Source of the DNA: DATJSJ01 sp035504175
GTDB taxonomy: Bacteria > Pseudomonadota > Alphaproteobacteria > Acetobacterales > Acetobacteraceae
Assembly (NCBI GenBank): GCA_035504175.1
Contig: DATJSJ010000028.1
Location: 1 to 14,382 of the forward strand
Reading direction: 5' to 3'
DNA length: 14,382 nt
Shown here: piece after piece, positions 5,836 to 13,002 of the stretch
Numbering within the stretch: position 1 is the first letter of the stretch
Layout: each line of letters begins with the position of its first letter
Notes under the pieces: model-generated
What the model was told of the DNA's origin: nothing
The model's input: the letters and a program-made list of their open reading frames with translations, nothing else
The model's database searches: none
Made by a program: the position numbers and the translations under genes

Positions 5836-6675
5836 CTATGCCTGCCCGGCCGCCGCGAGTGCTGCCACGATCGTCTCGGATCGCGCGCTGAAGCCGAAGC
5901 ATTGCCGTACGTTGTACAGTGTTGCGTCCATGCAATAGGAAGGCGATGTCGTGGCGCTGCAATCCTCGAGCAGGATACAGTCGTAGCCGAGAAAGTTTGC
6001 GTCCTGCAGCGTGCACAGCACGCATTGATCCGCGTTCACGCCGGCGAACAGCAGCGTCGTCACGGCCAGGTTGCGAAGAATGCTGTCGAGCGGCGTGTCC
6101 CAGAAGCCCGACATCCGGTACTTGGCGACGTGCACGTCACCCGGCACCGGCCGCAGCTCCTCGACGATGCGCGCTGACCAGCTCCCGTCCTCCAGCACAT
6201 GCGCACCGCTGCCGGGCAACGCATCGCCCAGCCCGATACCGTCGCCGGTCGGATTATAGACATGCAGCAGCGCGGGACTGAGATTGAGCCGATCCGGCCG
6301 ATTGCCCCAGTTCACCCAAAGCACCGGCACATCGCACCGCCGCAGCGCCGGCAACAGAACCGAAAGCGGCGCAATCGGCGCGCGCGCCGGCGCCACGTCC
6401 ACCCCGATATGCGCGAGCCAGCCGCCGGAATGGCAAAAATCGTTCTGCATGTCGATCACCAGGATTGCCGTGCGACGCAGGTCGATCGTTACCGGTTTGG
6501 GATGCGCGGGGAAGGCGATCGGCAACGGCGCAAGCGGTGGGCGCACCAGATCGGCCGCGTCGGCAGAGACGCGCCAGTGTTGGCGGCCGGTGCCAAGAAG
6601 GCCAGGGGGCTCCGCCCCCTGCACCCCCGCTGGGGCCTGAGGCCCCAGACCCCCATTACTGGACGCATCGTCCAT
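5836..6675 (-). CDS. RutB-like isochorismatase-family cysteine hydrolase
   Basis: The 279-residue protein is a cysteine amidohydrolase of the isochorismatase fold with the triad D75 (VIDMQNDF), K185 (VAKYRMSGF) and C218 (GVNADQCVL). The stretch GSW, PGD, SGF-x-TPLDSILR and the FGF near residue 260 parallel RutB (ureidoacrylate amidohydrolase); biuret hydrolase and N-carbamoylsarcosine amidase are other relatives. It probably cleaves a carbamoyl or amide C-N bond and releases ammonia. ATG 6673-6675 has an AAGGAA site 5 bases away, inside the end of the permease gene whose stop lies 2 bases upstream, so coupling is tight. Residues 8-25 are encoded by the dispersed palindromic repeat and form a Gly/Pro/Ala-rich tail not expected in the family; conserved sequence starts near residue 31. 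No other usable start lies between the repeat and the conserved part, except a GTG inside the repeat. Confidence 0.92.
   Translation of the reverse strand: MDDASSNGGLGPQAPAGVQGAEPPGLLGTGRQHWRVSADAADLVRPPLAPLPIAFPAHPKPVTIDLRRTAILVIDMQNDFCHSGGWLAHIGVDVAPARAPIAPLSVLLPALRRCDVPVLWVNWGNRPDRLNLSPALLHVYNPTGDGIGLGDALPGSGAHVLEDGSWSARIVEELRPVPGDVHVAKYRMSGFWDTPLDSILRNLAVTTLLFAGVNADQCVLCTLQDANFLGYDCILLEDCSATTSPSYCMDATLYNVRQCFGFSARSETIVAALAAAGQA
6595..6654 (-). repeat. Dispersed palindromic repeat, copy 2, inside a coding sequence
   Basis: Two perfect 8-bp inverted repeats lie side by side: CAGGGGGC/GCCCCCTG (6603-6610 and 6614-6621, loop TCC) and CTGGGGCC/GGCCCCAG (6630-6637 and 6641-6648, loop TGA). On the minus strand the first hairpin and its flank match the copy at 12-42, including the following TGGCCTTC. 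This copy is in frame and encodes residues 8-25 of the RutB-like hydrolase. In the operon mRNA it forms two strong hairpins directly after that gene's start codon. Confidence 0.78.
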
Positions 6676-6677
6676 GC

Positions 6678-7598
6678 TTATTCCTTCCGATACGGCAGCA
6701 TCAAAGCGGCCGGCTGCGCCCGGCCGCCAAGCAGGCCCGATACCGCTAGAATCGTAAGTATGTAGGGCAGACAGAGCAGCACCTGGGCCGGCACGCGGTC
6801 GTTGAACAGTTGCAGCGACAATTGCAGCGCATCCGCGCCGCCGAACACCAGTGCCGCGAGCAGCGAACGCAACGGACTCCACCGCCCGAAAATCACGATC
6901 GCCAGCGCGATGAAGCCCTCGCCGCTCACGATGTTGTCGCGATAGAGCCCGATCTGCGCCGTCACGAGATACGCCCCCGCCAGGCCGCCGCCGAGGCCGG
7001 ACAACAGCACCCCGATCACCCGCATGCGCGCGACCGAAATCCCCGCCGCATGCGCGGCACGCGGATGCTCCCCAACCGCGATCAAAGCCAGGCCGAACCG
7101 CGTCCGGAACAGCACCACCTGCGCCAGCACGACGATCAGCAGCGTCAGGTAGAGCGGCAGCGGATGCCGGAACAGCACCGGACCTAGCACCGGCAGTGCC
7201 GACAGCACCGGGAGATGCACCGGCCGCAGCAGCCCGATCGTCGGCGCGCTCGTTCCCGCCGCGAGATCGTACACGTAGCTCGCGACGCCGGCGGCGAGAA
7301 TGTTGAACACGATGCCGACCACGACCTGACTGGCCTGTGCCCCGACGTAGAACAGCGCCAGCACCGCCCCGACCGCGAGCCCCGTTACACCACCCGCAAC
7401 AAATCCCAGCGGCGTCGAACCCGTCGCCACCGCCGCGAGATAGCTGCCGAGCGCCCCGAGCAGAATCGTCCCTTCCAATCCGATATTCAGCACGCCGGCG
7501 CGCTCGGCGAAGATCTCGCCCTGCGCCGCGAGCAGCACCGGCCCCGCCAGCCCGACCGAAGCGGCAAGCCAGGTCACGAAAAACGCCTGATTCAGCAT
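6678..7598 (-). CDS. ABC transporter inner-membrane permease (BMP/nucleoside type), second subunit
   Basis: The 306-residue protein is almost wholly hydrophobic with roughly eight to ten membrane segments and belongs to the BPD_transp_2 permease family used by branched-chain amino acid, sugar and nucleoside importers. The family hallmark AERAGVLNIGLEGTILLGA lies at residues 31-49; it is closest in type to the YufQ/NupQ subunit. The start ATG 7596-7598 shares one base with the stop of the other permease (TGATG), so the two are translationally coupled; an upstream in-frame GTG-type extension to 7643 would only add residues inside the neighbour. It pairs with the longer permease as a heterodimer in the membrane. 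The stop lies 2 bases from the RutB-like gene, tying uptake to hydrolysis. Confidence 0.93.
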   Translation of the reverse strand: MLNQAFFVTWLAASVGLAGPVLLAAQGEIFAERAGVLNIGLEGTILLGALGSYLAAVATGSTPLGFVAGGVTGLAVGAVLALFYVGAQASQVVVGIVFNILAAGVASYVYDLAAGTSAPTIGLLRPVHLPVLSALPVLGPVLFRHPLPLYLTLLIVVLAQVVLFRTRFGLALIAVGEHPRAAHAAGISVARMRVIGVLLSGLGGGLAGAYLVTAQIGLYRDNIVSGEGFIALAIVIFGRWSPLRSLLAALVFGGADALQLSLQLFNDRVPAQVLLCLPYILTILAVSGLLGGRAQPAALMLPYRKE

Positions 7599-8710
7599 CA
7601 CTCTGCGGCCTTCCGCGACGTCGCACGCCAACGTCCCGACCACGGCAGGGGCAATCGCCAGCCGCGCAGCAAACCGCTGCCGAGAATGAACAGCACCACC
7701 AGGCTCTCGAGGATGAACACGACCGCGCTCGGCACGCCCGTGTCGCGCTGCATCGCGGCGCCGCCCACCTCCAGTCCGCCGTACAGGATCGCCGCCGGCA
7801 CCACCGCCAGCGGATCGAGCCGCGCCAGCAGCGCCACCACGATGCCGACGAACCCCGCTCCGCCGGCAAGCCCGTCCATCAGCCGGTGCTGCACCCCGAG
7901 CACCGCGCCCAACCCTGCCAGCGCCGCCAGCCCGCCCGCGAGAAGAATCGCCAGCATCTGCCGCCGCGCAACCGGAATGCCGCCATACCGGGCCGCGCGC
8001 GCATTGATGCCGCTGGCGATGATCTCGTACCCGGTCGGTGTGGCGCGGAGCAGCACCGCAACCAACCCGGATGCGACCAGCGCGATCAGGATTCCGGCAT
8101 GCGTGCGCGCTTCGGGAATGAGATAGGGCAGCCAGGTGTCACGCGGCAGGCGCGGCGTCTGTGGCAGCGAGCCCGGCTGCCGCATCGGGCCGGACACGAG
8201 ATACTGCACGATGAAGGCGGCGACGTAGTTCGCCATCAGTGAGGTCAGCACTTCGTTGCCGCGGAAGCGCACCCGCAGCACGCCGATCATGCCCGCCCAG
8301 ACTGCGCCGGCCGCGAAGCTCAACGCGAGCACCGCGGGGAAGAACAGGGCCGGCGGCAGCGCGTACGGAAAACCGTCCGGCGTGCCACCCAGCGCCAGCC
8401 ACGCCGCGGCGGCGGCGCCGAGCACGAAACAGCCCTCGAACCCGACATAGCCGAGCCCCGCGCGCCAGGCGAGCACCGTCCCCTGCGCAATCAGGATCAA
8501 CGGCGTCGCCTGCACCAGCGTGAAGCCGAAGCCGCGCAAACTGCCGAACGCCTCGGCGAACAGGAACGCGTAGGCGGAAAGCGGATCCGTGCCATAGGGA
8601 ATGAACAGCAGCCCGGCGACCGCGAAAGCAGCGAGTGCCGCGAGCAGCATCGTCGCGGCAATCGCCGCCGGTGTTTCGGACGCGGCGCGGCGGTCAGGCG
8701 GCGCGGCCAT
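7598..8710 (-). CDS. ABC transporter inner-membrane permease (BMP/nucleoside type), first subunit
   Basis: The 370-residue protein is the longer of the two permeases, comparable with YufP/NupP. After a short polar N-terminus a first membrane helix spans about residues 18-38; the family motif appears as AGLGYVGFEGCFVLGA at 84-99, in place of the common AGLFNIGAEGQ form. The large loop around 170-200, rich in Pro and Arg, is expected to face the periplasm. It overlaps the ATPase gene by 17 bases and the next permease by one base. No other start is better supported than ATG 8708-8710. The substrate is inferred from context as a nucleoside- or purine-like compound. Confidence 0.93.
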   Translation of the reverse strand: MAAPPDRRAASETPAAIAATMLLAALAAFAVAGLLFIPYGTDPLSAYAFLFAEAFGSLRGFGFTLVQATPLILIAQGTVLAWRAGLGYVGFEGCFVLGAAAAAWLALGGTPDGFPYALPPALFFPAVLALSFAAGAVWAGMIGVLRVRFRGNEVLTSLMANYVAAFIVQYLVSGPMRQPGSLPQTPRLPRDTWLPYLIPEARTHAGILIALVASGLVAVLLRATPTGYEIIASGINARAARYGGIPVARRQMLAILLAGGLAALAGLGAVLGVQHRLMDGLAGGAGFVGIVVALLARLDPLAVVPAAILYGGLEVGGAAMQRDTGVPSAVVFILESLVVLFILGSGLLRGWRLPLPWSGRWRATSRKAAE

Positions 8711-10229
8711 GCGCCGCCGGATCGCGCCCGGCCATCATCAGGCCAAGCTGCTCGCGCGTCACCGCGTCGGCCGGAAGCGGAGTGCTGAGCCGCCCCTCGA
8801 ACAGCACCGCGATGCGGTCGGCAAGGTTCATGATCTCGTCGAGCTCGGCCGAGATCATCAGGATCGCGCGGCCGGCGTCGCGCTCGGCCAGCAGCGCCTG
8901 CCAGACCGCCTCCACCGCGCCGATATCGAGCCCGCGCGTCGGCTGCTCCACCACCAGCACGCGCGAGGCGCGACGCACCTCGCGGCCCAGAACCAGTTTC
9001 TGCAGATTGCCGCCGGAGAGCTTGCCGGCAGGAAGCGCGACATTCGGTGTGCGCACGCCGAAATGCGCCACGATCTCCCGCGCCGTCGCGACGATCGCGC
9101 CCCGGTCGAGCAGCATCCCGCCGGCGCGCGTGTGCCGCCGCTGCTCGCCGAGCACGGCATTGGCGGCGACCGAGAGCGCGGTGATCGAGCCGGTGCCGCG
9201 CCGGTCCGCCGGAATGAATCCCATGCCGCGCGCCCGCCGCGCCGCGACCGGGCGGCGCGTGATGTCCTCCCTGCCGAGCAGGATGCGTCCACCGGTCACC
9301 GGCAACAGGCCCAGTAGTGCTTCGGCGAGTTCCGACTGGCCATTCCCCTCCACCCCGGCGATGCCGAGGATCTCGCCCGCGTGCAGCATCAGGTCGATGC
9401 CCCGCAGCGTCGCCCGCCCGGCGGCATCGCGCGCCGTCAGGGCTTCCACTCGCAGGGCCGCCGCGCCGGGACGCGCGGGTGTGCGGGCAACGCGCAGCAC
9501 CACCTCGCGCCCGACCATGCGCCGGGCCAGGTCGCGCTCCGACGTTCCGGCCACGTCGAGCGTGTCGATCACCCGGCCGCCGCGCATGACGGTGACGCGG
9601 TCGGCAATCGCCATGATCTCGTGCAGCTTGTGCGTGACCAGCACGACCGAGCGACCCTCCGCCCGGAGCGAGCGCAGCGTCGCGAACAGCGCGTCCTTCT
9701 CCTGCGGCGTGAGAACGGCGGTCGGCTCGTCCAGGATCAGCAGCCGGGCGTCACGATACAGCAGCTTCAGGATCTCCACGCGCTGCTGCACGCCGATCGG
9801 CAGATACGCGATGCGCGCGCTCGGGTCCACGGCCAGCCCGTGCCGCGCCGCGATCGCGGCAAGCCGCGCCGCGGCGCCGCTTCGATCGAGCATCGGGCCG
9901 CGTCCCTCCCGCAGCCCGAGCACCACGTTCTCCGTCACGGTCATCGGCGGCACCAGCAGGAATTCCTGATGCACCATACCGATGCCGAGCGCGATCGCAT
10001 CCGCCGGATCGGCGATCGCAACCGGCGCGCCATTCCAGTGGATCTCGCCGGCGTCGGGGCGATACAGCCCGTACAGGATCTGCATCGCCGTGCTCTTGCC
10101 GGCGCCGTTCTCGCCCAGGATGGCGTGGACCTCGCCCGGCCGCACATCGAGCGAGACGTGGTCGTTCGCCAGCACCGGGCCGAAGCGCTTGACGATGCCC
10201 CGCAGCGCGGCGAGCGGAACGGCGCTCAT
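8694..10229 (-). CDS. Double-domain ABC transporter ATPase (BMP/nucleoside and sugar type)
   Basis: The 511-residue protein holds two ABC ATPase domains in one chain, as in RbsA/MglA and the YufO/NupO group. Domain 1: Walker A GENGAGKST (39-47), Q-loop Q88, signature LPIGVQQR (143-150) replacing LSGGQ as is normal in this group, Walker B LLILDE (163-168), switch H200. Domain 2: a degenerate Walker A GVEGNGQSE (292-300) with Gln298 where Lys is expected, signature LSGGN (404-408) and Walker B VLVVEQP (424-430). The site that normally hydrolyses ATP in this family is therefore kept and the second is degenerate, which is usual. It starts 13 bases after the stop of the binding-protein gene with only a weak Shine-Dalgarno, so re-initiation from the upstream gene is likely. 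Confidence 0.95.
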   Translation of the reverse strand: MSAVPLAALRGIVKRFGPVLANDHVSLDVRPGEVHAILGENGAGKSTAMQILYGLYRPDAGEIHWNGAPVAIADPADAIALGIGMVHQEFLLVPPMTVTENVVLGLREGRGPMLDRSGAAARLAAIAARHGLAVDPSARIAYLPIGVQQRVEILKLLYRDARLLILDEPTAVLTPQEKDALFATLRSLRAEGRSVVLVTHKLHEIMAIADRVTVMRGGRVIDTLDVAGTSERDLARRMVGREVVLRVARTPARPGAAALRVEALTARDAAGRATLRGIDLMLHAGEILGIAGVEGNGQSELAEALLGLLPVTGGRILLGREDITRRPVAARRARGMGFIPADRRGTGSITALSVAANAVLGEQRRHTRAGGMLLDRGAIVATAREIVAHFGVRTPNVALPAGKLSGGNLQKLVLGREVRRASRVLVVEQPTRGLDIGAVEAVWQALLAERDAGRAILMISAELDEIMNLADRIAVLFEGRLSTPLPADAVTREQLGLMMAGRDPAAHGRAA

Positions 10230-10242
10230 CCGGCAACCGTGC

Positions 10243-11256
10243 TCAGCTCCGGATCATGCTCGCGACATCGACCTTGCCCTGATCGAGCGCGCCCCAGATC
10301 GTCTGGAATTTCTGCCACTGCGCCGCCTCGACCAGCTTCGGGTCGTATTGCCCGTTCGCGCCGTCGGCGAATACCCACATCTGCGCGACCGTCGGATGCC
10401 ACTCCGTGCCGCCCTTGAACGTCCCGCCTTGCACCGAGGCGGCCACCTGCTTGACCATCCACGGCAGGTTCAGCACGAAGCTGGTGGCGATCCAGTTCGG
10501 TGCCACCTTGCTCTGGTCCGAGTAGCACCCGATCGCCTTGACATGCGCGGCCGCGGCACCCTGCAGCGCGCCGAGCCCGGTGACGTCGGCGGCGTGCCAG
10601 ATCACGTCCGCGCCGTTGCCGATCATCGTCGCCGCCGCCTCGCGACCCTTCGCGGCGTTGTTGTAGTCACCGGTGACGATGCCAAGACCCTTGATGCCGG
10701 CGCGCGTGTGCTCGGCACCGGCGATGAAAGCCCGCATCATGCCCTGCTGCGTCGGATTGTCGCCGCCGCCGACGAAACCGACCGCCTTGCCCTTGATCGA
10801 GATCAGCGCTGCCAGCGCGCCGGCGCCATAGGCCGCCTGCAGATAGGCCATGCCGATGAACTCGACATTGCCCGGCGCTTTCTCCGCCGGCTTGAAGGTG
10901 GAGGCGAAGAATTTCGTCTTCGGATAGTCGGGCGCAATCTCGTCGAAAGCGCTGCCGTATTCGAAGCTGTGGCCGATGATCAGGTCGTAGCCGTCATCGG
11001 CGTAGCCGCGGATCGCCTGCTCCATCTGCGCCTGCGGCACGTTCTCGGTGTAGGTCACCTTGAAGCCGGGTTCGTGCCCGACCGCTTCCAGCCCCTGCCA
11101 GGCGAGCGTGTCCCAGCCGCCGTCATTGATCGAGCCGGGCAGCAGCATGGCGATACGGATCGGCTGGGCGGCGAACGCCGCGCGGCCCGCCAGCAGCGGC
11201 AGCAGGGTGGCGCCGGCGGTGGTCAGGGTGAAGCGGCGTCGGGACAGGCTGGGCAT
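10243..11256 (-). CDS. BMP-family periplasmic substrate-binding protein with Tat signal
   Basis: The 337-residue protein belongs to the basic membrane protein (BMP/PnrA) family of binding proteins for nucleoside and purine ABC importers. The N-terminus has a twin-arginine motif SRRRF (5-9), a hydrophobic stretch, and a likely cleavage after AFA (residue 29). There is no lipobox Cys, so it should be a soluble periplasmic protein exported folded by Tat, unlike the lipoprotein members. Conserved parts include PGSINDGGW (40-48) and the IIGHSF block. The start ATG 11254-11256 has GGAG 8 bases upstream; the in-frame extension to 11304 would bury the signal and was rejected. It is the first gene of the six-gene operon and is divergent from the LysR gene. 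Ligand unknown; purine, nucleoside or a related heterocycle is inferred. Confidence 0.93.
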   Translation of the reverse strand: MPSLSRRRFTLTTAGATLLPLLAGRAAFAAQPIRIAMLLPGSINDGGWDTLAWQGLEAVGHEPGFKVTYTENVPQAQMEQAIRGYADDGYDLIIGHSFEYGSAFDEIAPDYPKTKFFASTFKPAEKAPGNVEFIGMAYLQAAYGAGALAALISIKGKAVGFVGGGDNPTQQGMMRAFIAGAEHTRAGIKGLGIVTGDYNNAAKGREAAATMIGNGADVIWHAADVTGLGALQGAAAAHVKAIGCYSDQSKVAPNWIATSFVLNLPWMVKQVAASVQGGTFKGGTEWHPTVAQMWVFADGANGQYDPKLVEAAQWQKFQTIWGALDQGKVDVASMIRS

Positions 11257-11303
11257 TGATCTGGCTCCATCCGCTGGGCCGCCCGTGCCGGACGGCAGCC
11301 GCA

Positions 11304-11331
11304 TTCAGCACCCGCGGCACGACGCCCTGAA
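11304..11331. promoter_or_regulatory. Candidate LysR operator dyad in divergent promoter region
   Basis: TTCAG (11304-11308) and CTGAA (11327-11331) form an inverted repeat with 18 bases between, in the gap between the binding-protein gene and the divergent LysR gene. LysR-type regulators usually bind such interrupted dyads between their own gene and the target. The arms are short, so this is a candidate only. Confidence 0.28.
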
Positions 11332-11373
11332 GCGCAGATTTGCGCACGATCCGCTGCCTTTTCGGCATCGCTC

Positions 11374-11402
11374 TTGACGCCCGGAGCCGGCCGGTCGCAT
11401 GG
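11374..11402 (+). promoter_or_regulatory. Tentative sigma-70-like promoter of the LysR gene
   Basis: TTGACG at 11374-11379 is a good -35 element. The hexamer 17 bases later (GCATGG, 11397-11402) is a poor -10. Transcription from here would start near 11408, downstream of the TTG at 11340, which would support the later TTG start of the regulator. Confidence 0.22.
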
Positions 11403-11418
11403 GGGCATGGGCCGGAGC

Positions 11419-11435
11419 GGGAGCACGCGCGTTTG
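11419..11435 (+). promoter_or_regulatory. Ribosome-binding site deciding a TTG start
   Basis: GGGAG (11419-11423) stands 9 bases before TTG 11433. No ATG or GTG occurs in frame near the start of the LysR gene, so this pair is the best-supported initiation site. The adjacent TTG at 11436 is an alternative with a 12-base spacing. Confidence 0.5.
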
Positions 11436-12332
11436 TTGCATGGCCGCCTGTTGCACTACCTCGACGAGGTGGCCCGCGTCGGCTCGATCCGTCGCGCGGC
11501 GGCGCGACTGAACGTCGCCGCTTCCGCGGTCAACCGGCAGATTCTGGCGCTGGAGCAGGAGCTCGGCACGCCCCTGTTCCACCGCCTGCCGCGCAAGCTG
11601 GTGCTGACCGCTGCGGGCGAGATCCTGATCCGCCACGTGCGCCAGACACTGAAGGAGATGGAGCGCACCCACGGACGGATCGAGGAGCTCAAGGGATTGC
11701 GTCGCGGCGAGATCACGCTCGCAATCATGAGTGGCCTGGCCGCCAACATGCTACCGCGTGTGGCGGCCGAATTCCGGCATGGCTCGCCGCGGGTCAAGCT
11801 CAATCTCCGGCTGCTGCCGACGGGTCAGGAAATCATCGCCGCCGTCGCGAGCGGCGAGGCCGATCTCGGCTTCGGCTTCGATTTCCGGCGCGAACCGAGG
11901 CTGCGCGTGCTGGGATCGGCCGGCGCGCAACTCGGCGCGGTGCTGGCGCCGGATCATCCCCTGGCCGGGCGGGCGGTGCTGCGGCTCGGCGACTGCGTCG
12001 ATTATCCGCTGGTGCTGGCCGATGAGAGCATGGCGATCCGGCCGCATCTCGATGCCGCCTTCGTGCAGGCGCTGGTGACGGTGCAGCCGGTGCTGGAGAC
12101 CAATTCGATCGAGGTGATGCGGCACGCCGCGATGCTGGATCGTGCGATCACCTTTCTCACGCCATTCGATGTCGAGTGGGAGCGGCGCGCCGGGCGCCTC
12201 GCCTATGTGCCCGTGCGCGAACTGCGCCAGCAGAACCAGACGCTGATGCTGATCGGCCGCGAGCGCGGACTGAGCACGATCGCCAGTGTGCTCGCGGAAC
12301 GGATCAAGGCGGCGATGGCAGAGGCGCGGTAG
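11433..12332 (+). CDS. LysR-type transcriptional regulator
   Basis: The 299-residue protein matches the usual LysR length and order. A winged helix-turn-helix occupies about residues 5-64 (YLDEVARVGSIRRAAARLN followed by AASAVNRQILALEQELGTPLF), then a linker helix, then a two-lobe effector domain from about residue 90 to the end. It is a cytoplasmic dimer/tetramer DNA-binding protein that presumably senses the imported compound or a breakdown product. The start is chosen as TTG 11433 because it gives the family length and has a good Shine-Dalgarno; the in-frame TTG at 11340 would add 31 residues with no family counterpart. It is divergent from the transport/hydrolase operon with about 175 bases between, the classic layout for regulator and target (inference). 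Confidence 0.92.
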   Translation: MLHGRLLHYLDEVARVGSIRRAAARLNVAASAVNRQILALEQELGTPLFHRLPRKLVLTAAGEILIRHVRQTLKEMERTHGRIEELKGLRRGEITLAIMSGLAANMLPRVAAEFRHGSPRVKLNLRLLPTGQEIIAAVASGEADLGFGFDFRREPRLRVLGSAGAQLGAVLAPDHPLAGRAVLRLGDCVDYPLVLADESMAIRPHLDAAFVQALVTVQPVLETNSIEVMRHAAMLDRAITFLTPFDVEWERRAGRLAYVPVRELRQQNQTLMLIGRERGLSTIASVLAERIKAAMAEAR

Positions 12333-12379
12333 GCGCGCTGGCGGCTTGCGAACGGTCGAGGTGGGCGATCCCGCTGTCA

Positions 12380-12434
12380 CCGACACGGGTCGATCGGCTG
12401 CACCGGCGCCCGTGCCGGGATCCGCACGTGTCGG
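12380..12434. other. Overlapping inverted repeats in an intergenic region
   Basis: Two stems compete for the same left arm: CCGACACG (12380-12387) with CGTGTCGG (12427-12434), and CACGGG (12384-12389) with CCCGTG (12409-12414). Both are perfect and they cannot form together. The region lies past the LysR gene and before the SnoaL-like gene. No T-run follows. It could be an attenuation-like or transcription-ending structure; in GC-rich DNA some such dyads occur by chance. I see no convincing promoter in the rest of the 222-bp gap. Confidence 0.35.
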
Positions 12435-12540
12435 GGCCGTGGTGCGTTTCTCGTATTCCCGGATTCGGAAAAGGCATTTGCAGATTTCACGGCTAGTCGC
12501 CGGAGCGCGCGGCGTTCAGCGTTTCCCTGACATCCCGCGG

Positions 12541-12557
12541 AGGAGGCATTCGCCGTG
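12541..12557 (+). promoter_or_regulatory. Ribosome-binding site deciding a GTG start
   Basis: AGGAGG (12541-12546) is 8 bases before GTG 12555. This near-ideal site makes GTG the start of the SnoaL-like gene; no ATG follows in frame until well into the conserved fold. Confidence 0.7.
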
Positions 12558-12953
12558 AACGCAGACGAACAAGCCATCAAGGATCTGCTTGCCGAGTACG
12601 AGCACGCCTTGAACCGCTCGGACACGGCGTTGGTCATGGAGCTCTACGCGCCAGACGGCGTCTTCATGCCGCAATACAGCCCGTCGGCCGTGGGCTCGGA
12701 GGCAGTGCGGCGCGCATATGACGCGGTCTTCGCGGCCATCACGCTGTCCGTGGCGTTTTCGGTGCAGGAGGTGATGCAACTGGCGCCGGAGTGGGGCTTC
12801 GCCCGGACGAACTCCGCGGGCACAACCAAGGTCCACGCGACCGGCGCCGCAGGCCCCGAGGCGAACCAGGAGCTGTTCCTGTTCCGCAAGGTGAACGGCG
12901 CCTGGAAGATCGCGCGCTACTGTTTCTCCACCACCAACCCGGCGCGCGCCTGA
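12555..12953 (+). CDS. SnoaL-like / NTF2-fold small protein
   Basis: The 132-residue protein has the pattern of the SgcJ/EcaC and DUF4440-type NTF2-like family: an N-terminal helix pair (DEQAIKDLLAEYEHALNRSD), the YAPDGVFMP strand-turn, a helix after GSEAVRRAYDAVF, and a C-terminal sheet ending ELFLFRKVNGAWKIARYCF. Such proteins are small cone-shaped barrels, either enzymes (isomerases, cyclases, dehydratases) or ligand binders, and the fold alone does not set a function. There is no signal peptide. It starts at GTG behind a strong AGGAGG. The next gene, a quinone-reductase-type oxidoreductase, begins 49 bases later on the same strand, so the two probably form an operon and may act on the same reactive carbonyl or aromatic compound (inference). 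Confidence 0.88.
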   Translation: MNADEQAIKDLLAEYEHALNRSDTALVMELYAPDGVFMPQYSPSAVGSEAVRRAYDAVFAAITLSVAFSVQEVMQLAPEWGFARTNSAGTTKVHATGAAGPEANQELFLFRKVNGAWKIARYCFSTTNPARA

Positions 12954-13002
12954 GCGGACGCAGAATGCGCGACAGGTTGCGGCGGGTCGGAGGCCCGCAG
13001 AC

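Noticed and set aside
4540..6177. A 545-codon open frame on the plus strand opposite the TRZ/ATZ-type and RutB-like genes
   Set aside because: It is a high-GC shadow frame: its product is rich in Arg, His and Gln without any recognisable motif, and both genes on the other strand have complete catalytic sites.
11284..11299. Possible sigma-54 promoter of the transport operon (minus-strand CGGCACGG)
   Set aside because: The -24 part is partly matched but the -12 TTGC element is absent at the required spacing.
11257..11304. Earlier start for the BMP-family binding protein
   Set aside because: It would put 16 extra residues before the twin-arginine motif, and ATG 11256 has its own GGAG.
11340..11432. 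Earlier TTG start for the LysR gene
   Set aside because: It would add 31 residues ahead of a helix-turn-helix that normally begins a few residues from the start, and has no good ribosome-binding site.
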